A DNA stretch of 64,000 nt from Diadema setosum (GCA_033980235.1 CM067065.1:25700836-25764835), one strand, 5' to 3'. Positions 13,336 to 25,542 are shown, counted from the stretch's first letter. Made by a program: numbers and translations. The notes: a model not told the origin generated them from the letters alone.

Positions 13336-14393
13336 AATAAAAGTTTCCTCTCAATTTAACTTCCTTCCATAAAAGCTTTACATTCCTATTATTTTACATT
13401 GATCAAATGATCTTGGGAAGGTGATCATAATGAAGAATAGTTCATAAGTGCAAAATGAATATTTCCACTACAAAATTGAAACACACACACACACACACAC
13501 ACACAACAACAACAAACTTGAAATAGCTTTATGCTGGATTTTGTTAATACATTGCAAATGGTGAAGACATTTTAGACATTTTCAACATTATAGCCTACAA
13601 TAAGTTTTAAAAAAATAACACAGAGTTACATCAATATTCACTACTCAATATACCTTGGTCAAGGTAAACACGATGCCACTTTATTCTCCAGTTGGAATTG
13701 ATAAGTCATAGCAAGTATTTCAAATCTGTATCTTTGTTAAAACTCATGTCACAGCTGGTTGTGTTCCGGTCAAACAGAGGTTTGGCCGCAAACAGGAGTC
13801 TCCACTATAATATTAGCCCAGGTGAGGACATTTTCTTGCTGTATTCATTCTCCTTTTCAATAACTCATTACGGTAATCGCAAAACACAAACAACATTCAC
13901 CTAACTCACCCAGGAATAACGCAACGTATCTTGTATATTTATACTTATTTCAAAATGAATGTTGGCCAATTATTACACTGTTTGGACCAGTCCAGGTCAG
14001 ATATCTCTTCTGCCAAAGATTGATTAGAAAGGATGACGCTGACAGGGGTGTAGCCGCAAATACGAGTTTCTACGTTCATGGAATGAGCCCTCTTGAGAAC
14101 AGATCCTGACTCTACACTTCCTTGAATGATACACCACGATACTCGATATAAAAAAGGAGACATTAGTCATCTAACTCACCCATATACATCATCAGACGTA
14201 TCCTAGATATCTTATGTGACGGTATATATGTCGGATATTACGGTTGTATTCACAGAACTGCTTAGCAGAATACAGCTGACAGAATACAGAAAACGGAATA
14301 CATTCTGCAAAAGATATTAAACTCGTTTGTTGGTAAGGATATCCGAATGGAAACGGGAAAATGGATCGTTTGCAGCTTCGCGTATCCGTGCGC

Positions 14394-15521
14394 GCGTCAT
14401 GATTTAAATCTTAATCTTGACTTGTCGTTACGTTCAAGAAAGTATCAGACGGACGTTAAAGACCTTTGTGACATCAGCGATTCTCTGCCATTATGAGTAG
14501 GCCTATGAGTTTGTACAAGTGGATTTGTATATTAACTTCTCCATCATTGCCTTTGGAGTATGACAGCCCATCGAAACAACTTTTATTCCACAAGGTGCGT
14601 ATATGAATGCATTATCCGGTTTAGAAGACTTAATTTGTCTACTATACTGTAATATCTCCTTGGTGTAGATAATTTCACCGTATCGGACTAGCAAATTAAG
14701 TTTGCTTGGAGATGGTTTATGTGAATGTGTCATTGATTTTCTCCTGTTAAAATGATTCCTTAAATGAGTCAAAGTAGATTATACAGAATTAAACTGGTTT
14801 TGATTTTCTTATTGAATTTTGTCTACGTTTCGGTTACAGCAGAGGCTCGTGCATTCTACTGTAATCAATTTCATTTCAATTTTGTATTTTAATTTATTAA
14901 TTCAAAGATTTTGTTGAATGACACAAAAGGTGACGAATATTAATTCTTTCTTTCGCGTCATGATTTAAATCTTAATCTTGACTTGTCGTTACGTTGAAGA
15001 AAGTATCAGACAGACGAGACCTTTGTGATATCAGCGATTCTCTGCCATCAGGAGTAGGCCTATGAGTTTGTACAAGTGGATTTGTGTATGTACTTCTCCA
15101 TCATTGCGCTTAGAAACGTCAGTATGAAGCGCCATATAAATGCAATTATTATTATTATTATTATTATCATTGCCTTGGTCTGGAATGTGACATCCTATCG
15201 AAATAACTTTTATTCACAAGATGCGTATATGAATGCATTATCCGGTTTCAATAGAGGACTTAATTTGTCTACTATACTGTAATATCTCCTTGGTGTAGAC
15301 AATTTCACCATATCGGACTAGCAAAGTAAGTTTGCTTGGAGATGGTTTATATGAATGTGTCATTGATTTTCTCCTGTTAAAATGATTCCTTAAATGAGTC
15401 AAAGTAGATTATACAAAATTAAACTGGTTTTGATTTTCTTATTGAATTTGGTCTACGTTTCGGTTACAGCAGAGGCTCGTGCATTCTACTGTAATCAATT
15501 TCATTTCAATTTTGTATTTTC
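14394..15521 (+). repeat. Local direct duplication in array unit 3
   Basis: 14394-14891 is repeated at 14955-15521 (from CGCGTCATGATTTAAATC to TTTCAATTTTGTATTTT). The second copy carries a 58-bp retroelement-tail insertion, listed separately. Confidence 0.8.
15108..15165 (+). mobile_element. LINE/SINE 3'-tail insertion with target duplication
   Basis: 58 bp of GAAGCGCCATATAAATGC followed by ATT repeats, flanked by ATCATTGC at 15100-15107 and 15166-15173. Sister copies of the block keep a single ATCATTGC, giving the empty site. AAGCGC-TATATAAATGC-(ATT)n is a known kind of non-LTR 3' end. Confidence 0.75.
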
Positions 15522-16054
15522 GTTTATTAGGTTTCCACACAAATCATACAGTGTTGTGTTTACAACATCCGTTAATGACATTGTAAAGTGACACGTAACA
15601 GTGACACGGATAAATAAAATTGTGTGTGAAGGGAACCTACACCGACGCAGATGCTTGTAGGAGTAGGTTCCCCGAAAGAAAATCAACACAAGCTGCTACG
15701 CTCAATAACAACATTACGAAAAAAAAATCCAAAGATGTTATTTCCTAACAAAAATAAACAAATAGATAAATTGATTATGATTATAATGGAATTTCTTTAA
15801 AGAATAATGCCATGACTTATCCTTTTAATAGTCTTCGTGAATAAGAGGGATGGTGGATACCATTGGTACTTACCTTTCCACAATTTCAATATAAATGCAA
15901 GCAGATGTTCTCGAACAAATAGAAATAACCTTCATAACCAACTTTTAAAAGCGTGAAACACTTCTCGGACCGATTGTCATTTTTTACATGAAGGTGCAAG
16001 TGTTAGGATGAAATAAGCTGGACAATTGCTTTACGTTTGGCCTGCCTATCCATG

Positions 16055-16056
<2 letters not shown>

Positions 16057-16117
<61 letters not shown>

Positions 16118-16119
16118 TT
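16057..16119. repeat. (AT)n followed by poly-T
   Basis: About 44 bp of AT followed by about 19 T in an array spacer. Confidence 0.95.
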
Positions 16120-16254
16120 ATCCCAGTTTACAAATAATTCTAGGATATAAAACCAATATCTCCCGTGTCTCGTAGATTTATTCAATGTGCGCCGGTACTT
16201 TATTTTCATCACCAATGTTAAATGCAAGGATGAAAAAGAAACGAAATTAAAGAA

Positions 16255-17085
16255 GTAATGACAAAGACTAGAAGAACGAGTCTGCGGTAAATTTACTCCT
16301 GATTTATAATATTATCCGTATTTTCATTCTTTAAACAAAATATGATTCGGCAGACAACAGAATATTCATCTGAAGATTTCAAAAATGTATGCGTAAATAG
16401 CAGAGCTTGAAATTTTAAAATGACAAAATTCGATATTTTCCTCTGCTATGAAAAACCGAAACAGCGGCATGTATTCACCGTGTCACCGGCAATGACTTTA
16501 CACCATTAACGTGTTGACTAGTTTAAGGACGTCATGATGTGCGCGCTGAAAACGAACACATGATCCCATTGGCATTCCACGTGCACGTACGCATTGGCCA
16601 CCTGTCGCATTTGGAGTATAAACAATTATCTCTGAAAGCTTATCTTTTAAATTACAATTTTGCACCCATGCTTTTTCAACAATTTGTCGATAAGCATGAA
16701 ATGGCTATTTTTCTTATTTTCATATTTGTTTATTTGACTTTGTAGTTCAAAGACTTTGTTCTATGACATAAAAAGTGACAAATATTAATTCTTTCTTTCT
16801 ACAGTGGATAATAATAATATGGTGATATTTTGTGACAGGCGACCGGGTTCGGAATGTTCCTCAAATGATCAATATGTTGTTTTCGTATATAAGGGGCATT
16901 TTTTATTCTTAATACATTAAGGTTCATTTCGAAGTGAATGATGACCGTTAAAAAAATCTTGTCTGGCACTCTTCAATGTCAAATATTTTTTCTGCTGTTG
17001 ATTAAAAAGAAAGGATGACGCTGACAGGGGTGTAGCCGCAAACACGAGTCTCTACGTTCATGGAATGAGCCCTCTTGAGAACAGA
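16255..17085 (+). repeat. Module B3
   Basis: Islands at 16263, 16458, 16527 (GGACGTCA), 16835 and 17015. Its island 5 is of the type C/E form (ending in TTCATGGAATGAGCCCTC), so this copy looks recombinant between B and C types. Confidence 0.78.
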
Positions 17086-18479
17086 TCCTGAATCTACATT
17101 TCCTTGAATGATACACCACGATACTCGATATAAAAAAAAAAGAGACATTAGTCATCTAGCTCACCCATGTACATCATAAGACGCATCCTGGATATCTTAT
17201 GTGATGGTATATATATATGTCGGATATTACAGCTGTATCCACAGAACTGCTTAGCAGAATACAGCCCACAGAATACAGAAAACGGAATACTTTCTGCAAA
17301 AGATACCAAACTCGTATGTCTGTAAGGATATCCAAACGGAAACGGGGAAATGAATCGTTTGCAGTTTCGAATATCCATGCGCGCGTAATGTTTTAAATCT
17401 TAATCTTGACTTGTCGTTACGTTGAAAAAAGTATTAGACGGACGTTAAAGACCTTTGTGACATCGGTGATTCTCTGCCATCAGGAGTAGGCGTATGAGTT
17501 TGTACAAGTGGATTTGTGTATGTACTTCTCTATCATTGCCTTGGTCTGGAATATTACGTCCTATCGAAATAACTTTTATTCCACAAGGTGCGTATATTAA
17601 TGCATTATCCGGTTTAGAGGACTTAATTTGTCTACTATACTGTGATATTTCCTTGTGTAGAAAATTTCACCGAATCGGACTATCAAAGCAAATTTACTTG
17701 GGGATGATTCATATCCTTGTGGCATTGAGTTTGTCGTGTTAAAATGATTCCTTACATGAGTCAGAGTCAAAGTAGATTATACAGACTTAGACTTAATTTG
17801 TCTACTATACTGTAATATCTCCTTGGTGAAGACAATTTCACCGTATCGGACTAGCAAAGTAAGTGTGTTTGGGAGATGGTTTATATCAGTGTGTCATTGA
17901 TATTTTCTTGTTAAAACGATTCCTTACATGAGTCATAGTAGGTTATACAGACTTAAACTGGTTTTGACTTTCTTATTAAATTCTGTCTACATTTCGGTCA
18001 CATTAGAAGCTCTTGCATTCTATTGTAACCAATTATAACATTAAGAAAAATAAAAATCGAAGTTGTCATTTCCTCACAACCAAAAAACCAATAAATTGAA
18101 TATGATTATAGTGGAATTTTCTATAATAGGGAATAATGTCCTGACGTATCATTTTAATAGTCCTCCTTAATAAGAGGGAGAGTAGATATCCATTGGCACT
18201 TACCTTTCCACAATTTCAATATAAATGCAATCAGATGTAATCGAACTTTGAAACCAACTTTGAAAAGCGTGAAACTCTTTTACCGATTATTATTTTTGGC
18301 GTTAAGATGAAATGTTTGTAAGATCCAAAGATTGGGGCCAGGATTTCAACAAAGGGGGTAAGGATGGAATATGGTAGACAGTTGCTTTGCGTTTGGCATG
18401 CCTATCCATATGTTTGTTTTTGTTTTTGTTTTGGGCTTTTTGTATCCTAGTTTACAAATTATTCTAGGATACAAAAACG

Positions 18480-18762
18480 GTTACAGTTCGTTATTCGAAA
18501 GATTCGTTATTCCGAAGGCTCTTTACTCCGAAGATTCGTTATTCCGAAGGTTCACTGTTCCGAATTTCATTTTCTGATTAGCGAATCTTCGGAATTACGA
18601 ACCTTCGGAATAACGCCACAAATGTTCGGATTAACGAACCCTTTTTCATTTTCGGATTAACGAACCTCTAGGTATAGGGAATTTGCGTGTTTCGGATCAA
18701 CGAACCTTCGGAATAAGAAACCTTCGGAATAGCGAACCTTCGGAATAACGAACAGCACCCAC
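18480..18762. repeat. TTCGTTATTCCGAAGG-type inverted simple repeat
   Basis: Several direct copies of TTCGTTATTCCGAAGG (18500-18560) are followed by their reverse complement CCTTCGGAATAACGAA (18590-18750), giving a degenerate foldback. It is inserted in an array spacer and absent from sister spacers. Confidence 0.85.
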
Positions 18763-18884
18763 AAAAACAATATCTCTCTTATCTTGTAGATTTATTCAAT
18801 GTGCGCCGGTATTTTTTTTTTTTTTTTGTTCTTTACCAATGTTAAATGAAAGGATGAAAAAACAAAATTAAAGAAGTAATAACA

Positions 18885-19675
18885 AAGACTAGAACGACGA
18901 GTCTGCGGTAGGTGTAGTCCTGATTTAAGATATTATCCGTATTTTCATTCTTTAAAGAAATCTTAATTCGGCAGACTACAGAATATTCATCTGAAGATTT
19001 CAATAATGTGTGCGTAAATAGCAGGGCTTGAAAAGTTAAAATGACAAAAATCTATTTTTTCCTCTGCTGTAAAGAACCGAACAGCGGCATACATTTACCG
19101 TGTCGCCGGCAATGACTTTACACCATTAACGTGTTTAGTCGTTTAATGACGTCATGATGTGCGCGCTGAAAACGAACACATTATCCCATTGGCATTCCAC
19201 GTTGACATACGCATTGGCCATCTGTCGCATTTGGAGTATAAATAATTGTCTCTGATATTTTATCTTTTAAGTGACAAATTTACACCCATGCTTTTAGAAC
19301 AGTTTGTCGATAAGCATGAAATGGCTATGTTTCTTATTTTCATATTTGTTAATTTTACTTTGTCGTTCAAAGATCATGTTTGAATGACATAAAAGGTGAC
19401 AAATATTCTTTCTACAGTGGCTAATAATATGGTGATATTTTGTAGCTGGCGGCCGGGTTCGGAATGCTCGTCAAATGATCGCTATATCCTTTTCGTAACA
19501 GGGTCAGAATTTTCTTTTTATAGATTAAGGCTTATTTCAAAGTGAATGATGACCAGTGCTTTTTTTTTTCCAGTCTTGCCCTCTTCACTGTCAAATAATT
19601 TCGCAGAGATTGATTTATAATAAAGGATGGCGCTGACAGGGGCTTAGCCGCGAAAAGGAGCCTTTACCTTCCTAA
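18885..19675 (+). repeat. Module B4
   Basis: Islands at 18887, 19080, 19146 (TGACGTCA, TATAAATAA downstream), 19440 and 19626. Confidence 0.8.
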
Positions 19676-20169
19676 TTTAACATACCAAAAAAAAAAAATT
19701 GCTGCATTTATATTTGTCTTTGAATGATTCATCACGAGAAAAACAAGGCTTTATTCCTCCAGGTAATGCGATAACTACGTCAATTGTGAAAACTGATACA
19801 ATGCATTGTACTCTAAAAGGTTGTTGTTGTTGGGTTTTTTTTTTTGTATTTACTATTATTGTGAAGGAGAGGTGCCAATGTCTTTTTTTTCACATTGTTA
19901 CATGGAAATGTGCAGAATATCGAGAGAGTTTTATTCTTTTTTTATAATTGACATTACTTACAAGTCGACATCAGCATCGAATCTGTACGGAATTTGACCG
20001 CGATAAGGAGATATGTCAGACGGCAGTACGTTTACCGTTTGTGATACCAGAGAATTTTATCAGTTTACGAGTTATAGAGTAAGATGTACCAACAAAGATA
20101 ATACTCTAGATTTTTGAACCAACTTTTACAAAATGATAACATCTGTACATTATGGCCAACAAAAACGAA

Positions 20170-20980
20170 ACATCAACAGCAAAAAGTAGATTCCCCAGTA
20201 GGCGGATTTGAAAGAAACCTTTTACGATATCATCCGTATCCTCTTCTCAATCAATCCTTTTTCTTGCAAGTCTGGAAAGTTTTATCAAAATCTTCAAAAT
20301 TAGACATGCCGATATCATTGCATTGGAATTTTTGATATCTAAAAAAAAATAGACATTTATCTTGCTTTGAAGACTGCAATCAGCGGCATATGTTTACCGT
20401 GTCATCGGCACCGAGTTCACAATATGGGTGTTTTTAACTTTACATGACGTCATGATGTGCATGCTGAAAACGCACACATTTCCCCATTCCTAATCCATGG
20501 CCACGCACGCAATGAACATCTGACGCATGTGGGATATGAAAAGATCGTCCAGCAAATATTATTTTTCAGCCCAAAAATTCCTGGACAAACCTCTTTCCGA
20601 ATCAACTTAGAACCATACAATGGTCGTGCACTTGAACAATTGGCGTGCCGACTAGATGGATGCAGTCTATGACGGTCCTTGAAGGACTAAATGAGAATTA
20701 AAAGTGAGATATTCTTTTGACGAAAATATTAGTGTGTCGCTACTGTTTCTTGATTTGCGGCAGGTATTAACACCATTCTAATCACTTATCCGAATATTAT
20801 TTCTTTGCTACATTCAGATTAAGCTTAAAAAGGGGGTAAAGTTTGTCAATCAATTCTAGCTGTGAATCAAGTTCCCAATCTCGGGCAGGGCTCAGAAAAA
20901 TTGGATTTGGGAGTGTCTTATCAAAAATATGATGCCAACAGGGGGAAGGCCGCAAACAGGCGACTCAACGGTCACAAGAT
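20170..20980 (+). repeat. Module A4, last array copy
   Basis: Islands at 20175, 20380, 20446 (TGACGTCA), 20737 and 20935. Array homology ends about 400 bp further on. Confidence 0.8.
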
Positions 20981-21390
20981 ATAAAAGTTTCCTCTAAATT
21001 TATCTTCCTTCCATAAAAGCTTTACATTCCTATCATTTTACATTGATCAAATGATCTTGGGCAGGTGATCATTATGAAGAATAGTTCATAAGTGCAAAAT
21101 AAATATTTCCACTACAAAACTGAAACACACACACACACAACAAGAACAACAACAAACTTGAAATAGCTTTAAGCTGGATTTTGTTAATACATTGCAAATG
21201 GTGAAGACATTTTACAAATTTTCGACATCATAGCCTACAATTAGTGAAAAAAAAAAACAATGTTACATCGATATTCACCACTCAGTATACCTTGGGAAAG
21301 ATAAACACGATACCACTTCATTCTCCACTTGGGATTGATAAGTCGTACCAAGTATTTCAAATCTGTACCTTTGTTAAAACTCTTATCACA

Positions 21391-23158
21391 GCAATTTGGT
21401 TTTACAAAGTGATATTAAATGCGGTATAGTGTTTCACTTTTGAAAGCATAATCATTTCGATATGTTTTGTTAAGATTTTCTCATGCATTGTAGATACTCT
21501 ACGTGTTCAAAATTATGAGTCATCTCACCTGGCTGGAATTTGAGAACATGTAGCTGACCGAGTTAAGATTGCAACAGGCGCTTTTGCGATTCTACTCTTC
21601 AATATGAATGCTTGCTATAAAAAAAAATAAAATAAAAAAAAATCTTCCAAGAATGGGAATCCCCAGTGTGATTTTAAACATATTCTGTGGAAACTAATAC
21701 ATTATGTAGAATGAATTGGGACTTTTCGATTTCACCTCGTGGACGTGGCCGTCGAGGAAATGACGTTATCTTAAAGGAAGTGCGCATGCCCCAGGCTCGA
21801 CAGCACGTCCAACGCAAGAATCGCGAACGCGTCCAAGGATTTCACGTCCCCGAGATTCATGACGTGATGACGTCATTGCGTAGCGCAACCAATCGCCAGC
21901 CCGCTGGAGGGGACGGGGTCATGACATCATAGCAGTACATCGCGAACGGCGTGCACTGAAGATCGAAATGGTGATAATACATTGACCGCGGACGTGACGA
22001 GTGCACCTTGTGCAGCCATTTACAGCCGATCTCGTACGAGACTGGCGGCCAAGTTTACACAATCAAAAAGTCCTTGTTACCTGGAGAGACATCTTTGACG
22101 TTCAAAATATTCTTCCTGAAATAGTAGACACAAACACAGTTTTCAAACACAATTACAAATCACACTGGCTCTTGAAACTTCTAAAACTTTCAGACAAACT
22201 TAATGTACATGTAGTTTCGTCGCTTCGGCATTTTAACGCGCAACCGAGTAAAATTTGACGTTCGGTATTCAATAAAAAGGAAAAGGAAAGTTTAGCGACA
22301 CAATCAATAACGTTTACCCCTCCTTAGTTGTTGGGAAAAAAGTTAGTTGCTCCACGAGACTGTCGATGTAACAAGCCCTATGTGAGACAAAATACCATGG
22401 ATTTTCCTGTGCGTATGATATTAAGATTAATGGTCACTTTTTACCGACGCTTATTTCTGGAGATGGAGATCGAAATGAATCACAGCGACGGGAATTCACA
22501 AATGTTGATAGTCAAATCTGCAGAGTATGCATATTTTGATATGGAAGGGCCTATGAAACGACGTTCTCTTCCTGTCTTGCAAAGTGTTCATGCATCGCGT
22601 CTGTTTCAAATGATGTCCACTGGATAACGACAAAGTTGTTACATACTGCATTTCGAGGTCTGGCGCGGTACTTTAATAATGGGTTTATTGTTGGAGTTGT
22701 GCAATATAGTAACTTTTAGATTGTGTGAACACGGCAGGCCGCCCGAAAGTGCGATCCAACCGTTCCCGGCGACTCCCGTCGACGCCAGAGTAAAACCATT
22801 TTATATTTCTGTCGACAATGAGTACGAGATCCGAGTGGTGACGTATAATATCGTCATGCTAAATGTACGTTCAAGCTCACAACCTGTTTCTTTTCCCGGA
22901 CGAAACAATACCACAGTCCTGCTCAGCGACGGAGTCTACCCGTCCTCGATCTGGGGGAGGACATGAATCCGTCGAGGACTCGTTGTCGATTCTTGCGACG
23001 GACGTGCCAGAAACTCTGGAGCATGCGCAGTATCATGGAATGACGTCATCACGTCGCAGTCCACGTCCTGGATGCGAAATCTAAAAGTACCTAAATGTTA
23101 CTGGATGGCACACGTGGTAAAATTATCTCATTCATACTTCGGAGCTTCTCTGCCTACA
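21391..23158. promoter_or_regulatory. CpG-richer stretch with CRE, CCAAT and NRF1-like motifs
   Basis: From about 21720 the base composition rises and CpG is frequent. TGACGTCA at 21868-21875 is followed by GCAACCAATCG (CCAAT at 21889). Another TGACGTCA lies at 23041, just after GCATGCGCAG (23021-23030, NRF1-like). A TGCGCATGC is at about 21782. The clustering looks like a promoter, plausibly for a plus-strand transcript toward module D. The open frames inside (for example 21687-21932 and 22328-22627) have no recognisable domain and lack a good start, so I do not call a gene. Confidence 0.4.
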
Positions 23159-23167
23159 ATGGTGAGT
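23159..23167 (+). other. Possible first-exon end, ATG|GTGAGT
   Basis: CTACAATGGTGAGTCTTC looks like an exon ending at an ATG (23159-23161) directly before a strong donor GTGAGT. It follows the promoter-like stretch. Speculative: no downstream exon is proven. The 23168-24015 stretch beyond shows no recognisable feature. Confidence 0.25.
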
Positions 23168-24014
23168 CTTCATTTAGAGTGAATGCAATGATTAATTTTG
23201 TAGGATTCGATGAATTCTTCTATATTCTTTTTGTTGATTGATGTATCTTTAAATCAATTTGAACAAAACAAATGGGGTACAGAGTTATAACTATCAGACT
23301 ATTATCTACGAGAGTATGTGTGTTCAGAATCACGTGTATCACTTAATTAATGTTAACATGGAGCCGCCTGATCGTAGTTCACAAAAGGAGAAAAAAAAAG
23401 ATGTTCTCAACTTCATCCGTCTAATCTATCCATTTGGTACGGAGAAAAGTTAGGCCTTTACCCCACAATCAAAAACTCTGATATTTTAAGATTACAGTTT
23501 CGGTATCTCGTTTTTGTAATGAATTGCACTTGCAAACGAAATTTACGTTATAGGTTAATGACATAACCTACCACAGTTAAAGAAATAAGAACGATCAGTT
23601 TCATATTGATTTCGGATACATATCGATAGTAGCATGCAGGCTTGTCCTTAACGTGAGCCTCTCCTTTTTTAGAGATAAAATGATTTGGGAGAAAAAGTGT
23701 CATATGTATATATTATTTTGTATCATATTTTCTTGTTACTGTGTTTGGGGAATATGTGATATTGGAGATAAATTTGATTTGAACTGAATACTTGCAACAT
23801 TACGAGATTGGCGTAAGGTTGGGAATTCAACAGATGCAAAATGTAACATAGTACGTACCAGACGACTATTCATTAAACATCTGGATGTGGGGTAAAATCG
23901 AAATCATTACTTTACGAATGACTGTAAAATGTGAAAAGAGGATCTCTGGCTTCCTTGTTAGTTCAATGAAATGAGATTCGTTGTTTTTGACAGTTAATTC
24001 GAAGGATAACGAAA

Positions 24015-24815
24015 AAAAGCTAAACATCAATAACAAAAGCGTAGAACGACTATACTGCGGTAAGTTATTATTACTTCAGGCTAATGTTCATGCTTTTCGT
24101 TTATGAAGTCATAGTTTTGCTGCATTACTGACATAATATCGATACCGCACAGTTTCCAGTGATTTACATTTGGGTTTAGCAGAGGTATTCTGCGAAAGTA
24201 GGGTTCTTCCTCAGCTAGAAAAAGGATCCCCAGAGCGGCATCTATGTGCCGTGTCACCGGCACTGAATTTGCAACATGGATTTCGCAATGACGTCACACT
24301 GCGTTCTGAAAACGCGCACACTTTCCCATACCCAATGCACGCAAACGCATGCGCTGGCCACCTGTCGCATATTGAGAACAAATGGTCTTCCCACAAAACA
24401 TTGTTTTTGGAGGAAAAAAAATAAGCCACAATTTTTCCCAATCATGTTGTATCATGAAATTGTTGTCTCTTTCTATTTTTCACGTAAAGAGCTCATTACT
24501 GAATTCCGTGACGTTCTTCGGAGATTGGGAAAACTTTTAAATGTTGACGCTTTCATCTAACAGTGATTTTATAACGTAGTTGTGACTTTGTTGATTTGCG
24601 GCCTAGCCTCACAATTTGAACGCGCTGTTCAAATACCTTTACTCTGTTCTGTTTGTAAAAATCGTTTTGCTTGTTCGAAGCTCATTTGTAAATCAAAAAA
24701 AAAAATCGTTGTTAAGCATACTCCGAATTCAAATGTTTGTGGGTTGTTGAAGAATGGAGACGCCGGCAGGGAACCAGACGCTAATCGGAGACACGACGGT
24801 CATCATCCTAGGATA
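24015..24815 (+). repeat. Module D, diverged solitary copy outside the array
   Basis: Island 1 (ACATCAATAACAAAAGCG, GAACGACTATACTGCGGTAAG) about 24025-24065. Island 2 (GCGGCAT, GCCGTGTCACCGGCA) 24232-24270. Island 3 (TGACGTCA at 24290, CTGAAAACGCGCACAC, GGCCACCTGTCGCATATTGAG) 24288-24395. Island 4 (TTGTTGATTTGCGGCC) 24588-24612 and island 5 (GACGCCGGCAGGG, GAGACACGACGGTCATC) 24757-24815. The spacers are not alignable by eye to A, B or C, but island order and spacing are the same. Confidence 0.72.
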
Positions 24816-25542
24816 ATTTAGCGGAATATCTAGCCTGCGTTTTTGTATCTTGTATACATCTCATTTTAATTCATTGCATCAGTATGATACTATAAAAAGT
24901 CAGGGAGAGAGACGACATTCCTTCATCGCATTAATTAAAAAACATAAGCAAACAAAGTAATAACACCTATGTTTCATAAGACATACGACCTAAATTCCCC
25001 AAGTTCAGCCGAACTGTGCACTTGCCTTAACAGTTTCACTGGTGGTAAGCCAACATTATTTGTTCTATAGTATTGCTGTTCTGAATTCTACATGGAAAAG
25101 GGGGCTATTTTCTAGATTGGCAAGATACCTGCTCACGTTATACTGAAAACCTACGCACGCAATGTTTCGCCGCGGTAAAAATGGGGAGATTATAAACTTT
25201 CAGCCATGTAGTAAAGAATCCTCAAAGTTTGCGACCCCTCTGTCTTCGGTTATTTTACGGTTTGAAAGGGATGCATTATGGTTTAATGGATATGGCGAGT
25301 TTTCAACATTGTCTCAGTTTGAAAAAAAAAAAAAGTACTTCGGTAATTCGTTATATCGAAACAATTTCATAGGTTAAAAAAAAAGAGAGAAAAAAAAAGG
25401 ATAAGTGAATGAAAGAAATATCACTACCAAATAATAAGGCCATTCTAAAATTTGCTTAGATAAAGAAACGATTTTTTTTTCAAGAAGGAAGGGACAGAAT
25501 AACATAAAATTCTAATAACATTAATATTACAGTTCGTCTTAC
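24816..25542. other. Non-coding stretch left of gene 1 exon 7
   Basis: AT-rich, with short A runs. It would be the first part of gene 1 intron 7. I looked for an exon encoding FVAAREGHM (as in gene 2 exon 8) and saw none here. Confidence 0.6.

Larger units (their letters stand above)
1..21390. repeat. Decayed tandem array of multi-module units
   Basis: The same blocks recur in the same order. A higher-order unit starts with a block around ATTCATCAC, GGCTTTATTCCTCCAGG and CAATGCATTG at about 1050, 5918, 12062 and 19725. It continues through a type A module, one or two module ends, a spacer and a type B module. Spacing grows from 4.9 to 6.1 to 7.7 kb because spacers have gained local duplications and insertions. 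The window begins inside a further copy. The array stops at about 21390, in the middle of a block that continues in other copies. I see no convincing protein gene: open frames differ between copies mainly by amino-acid-changing substitutions. Confidence 0.9.
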
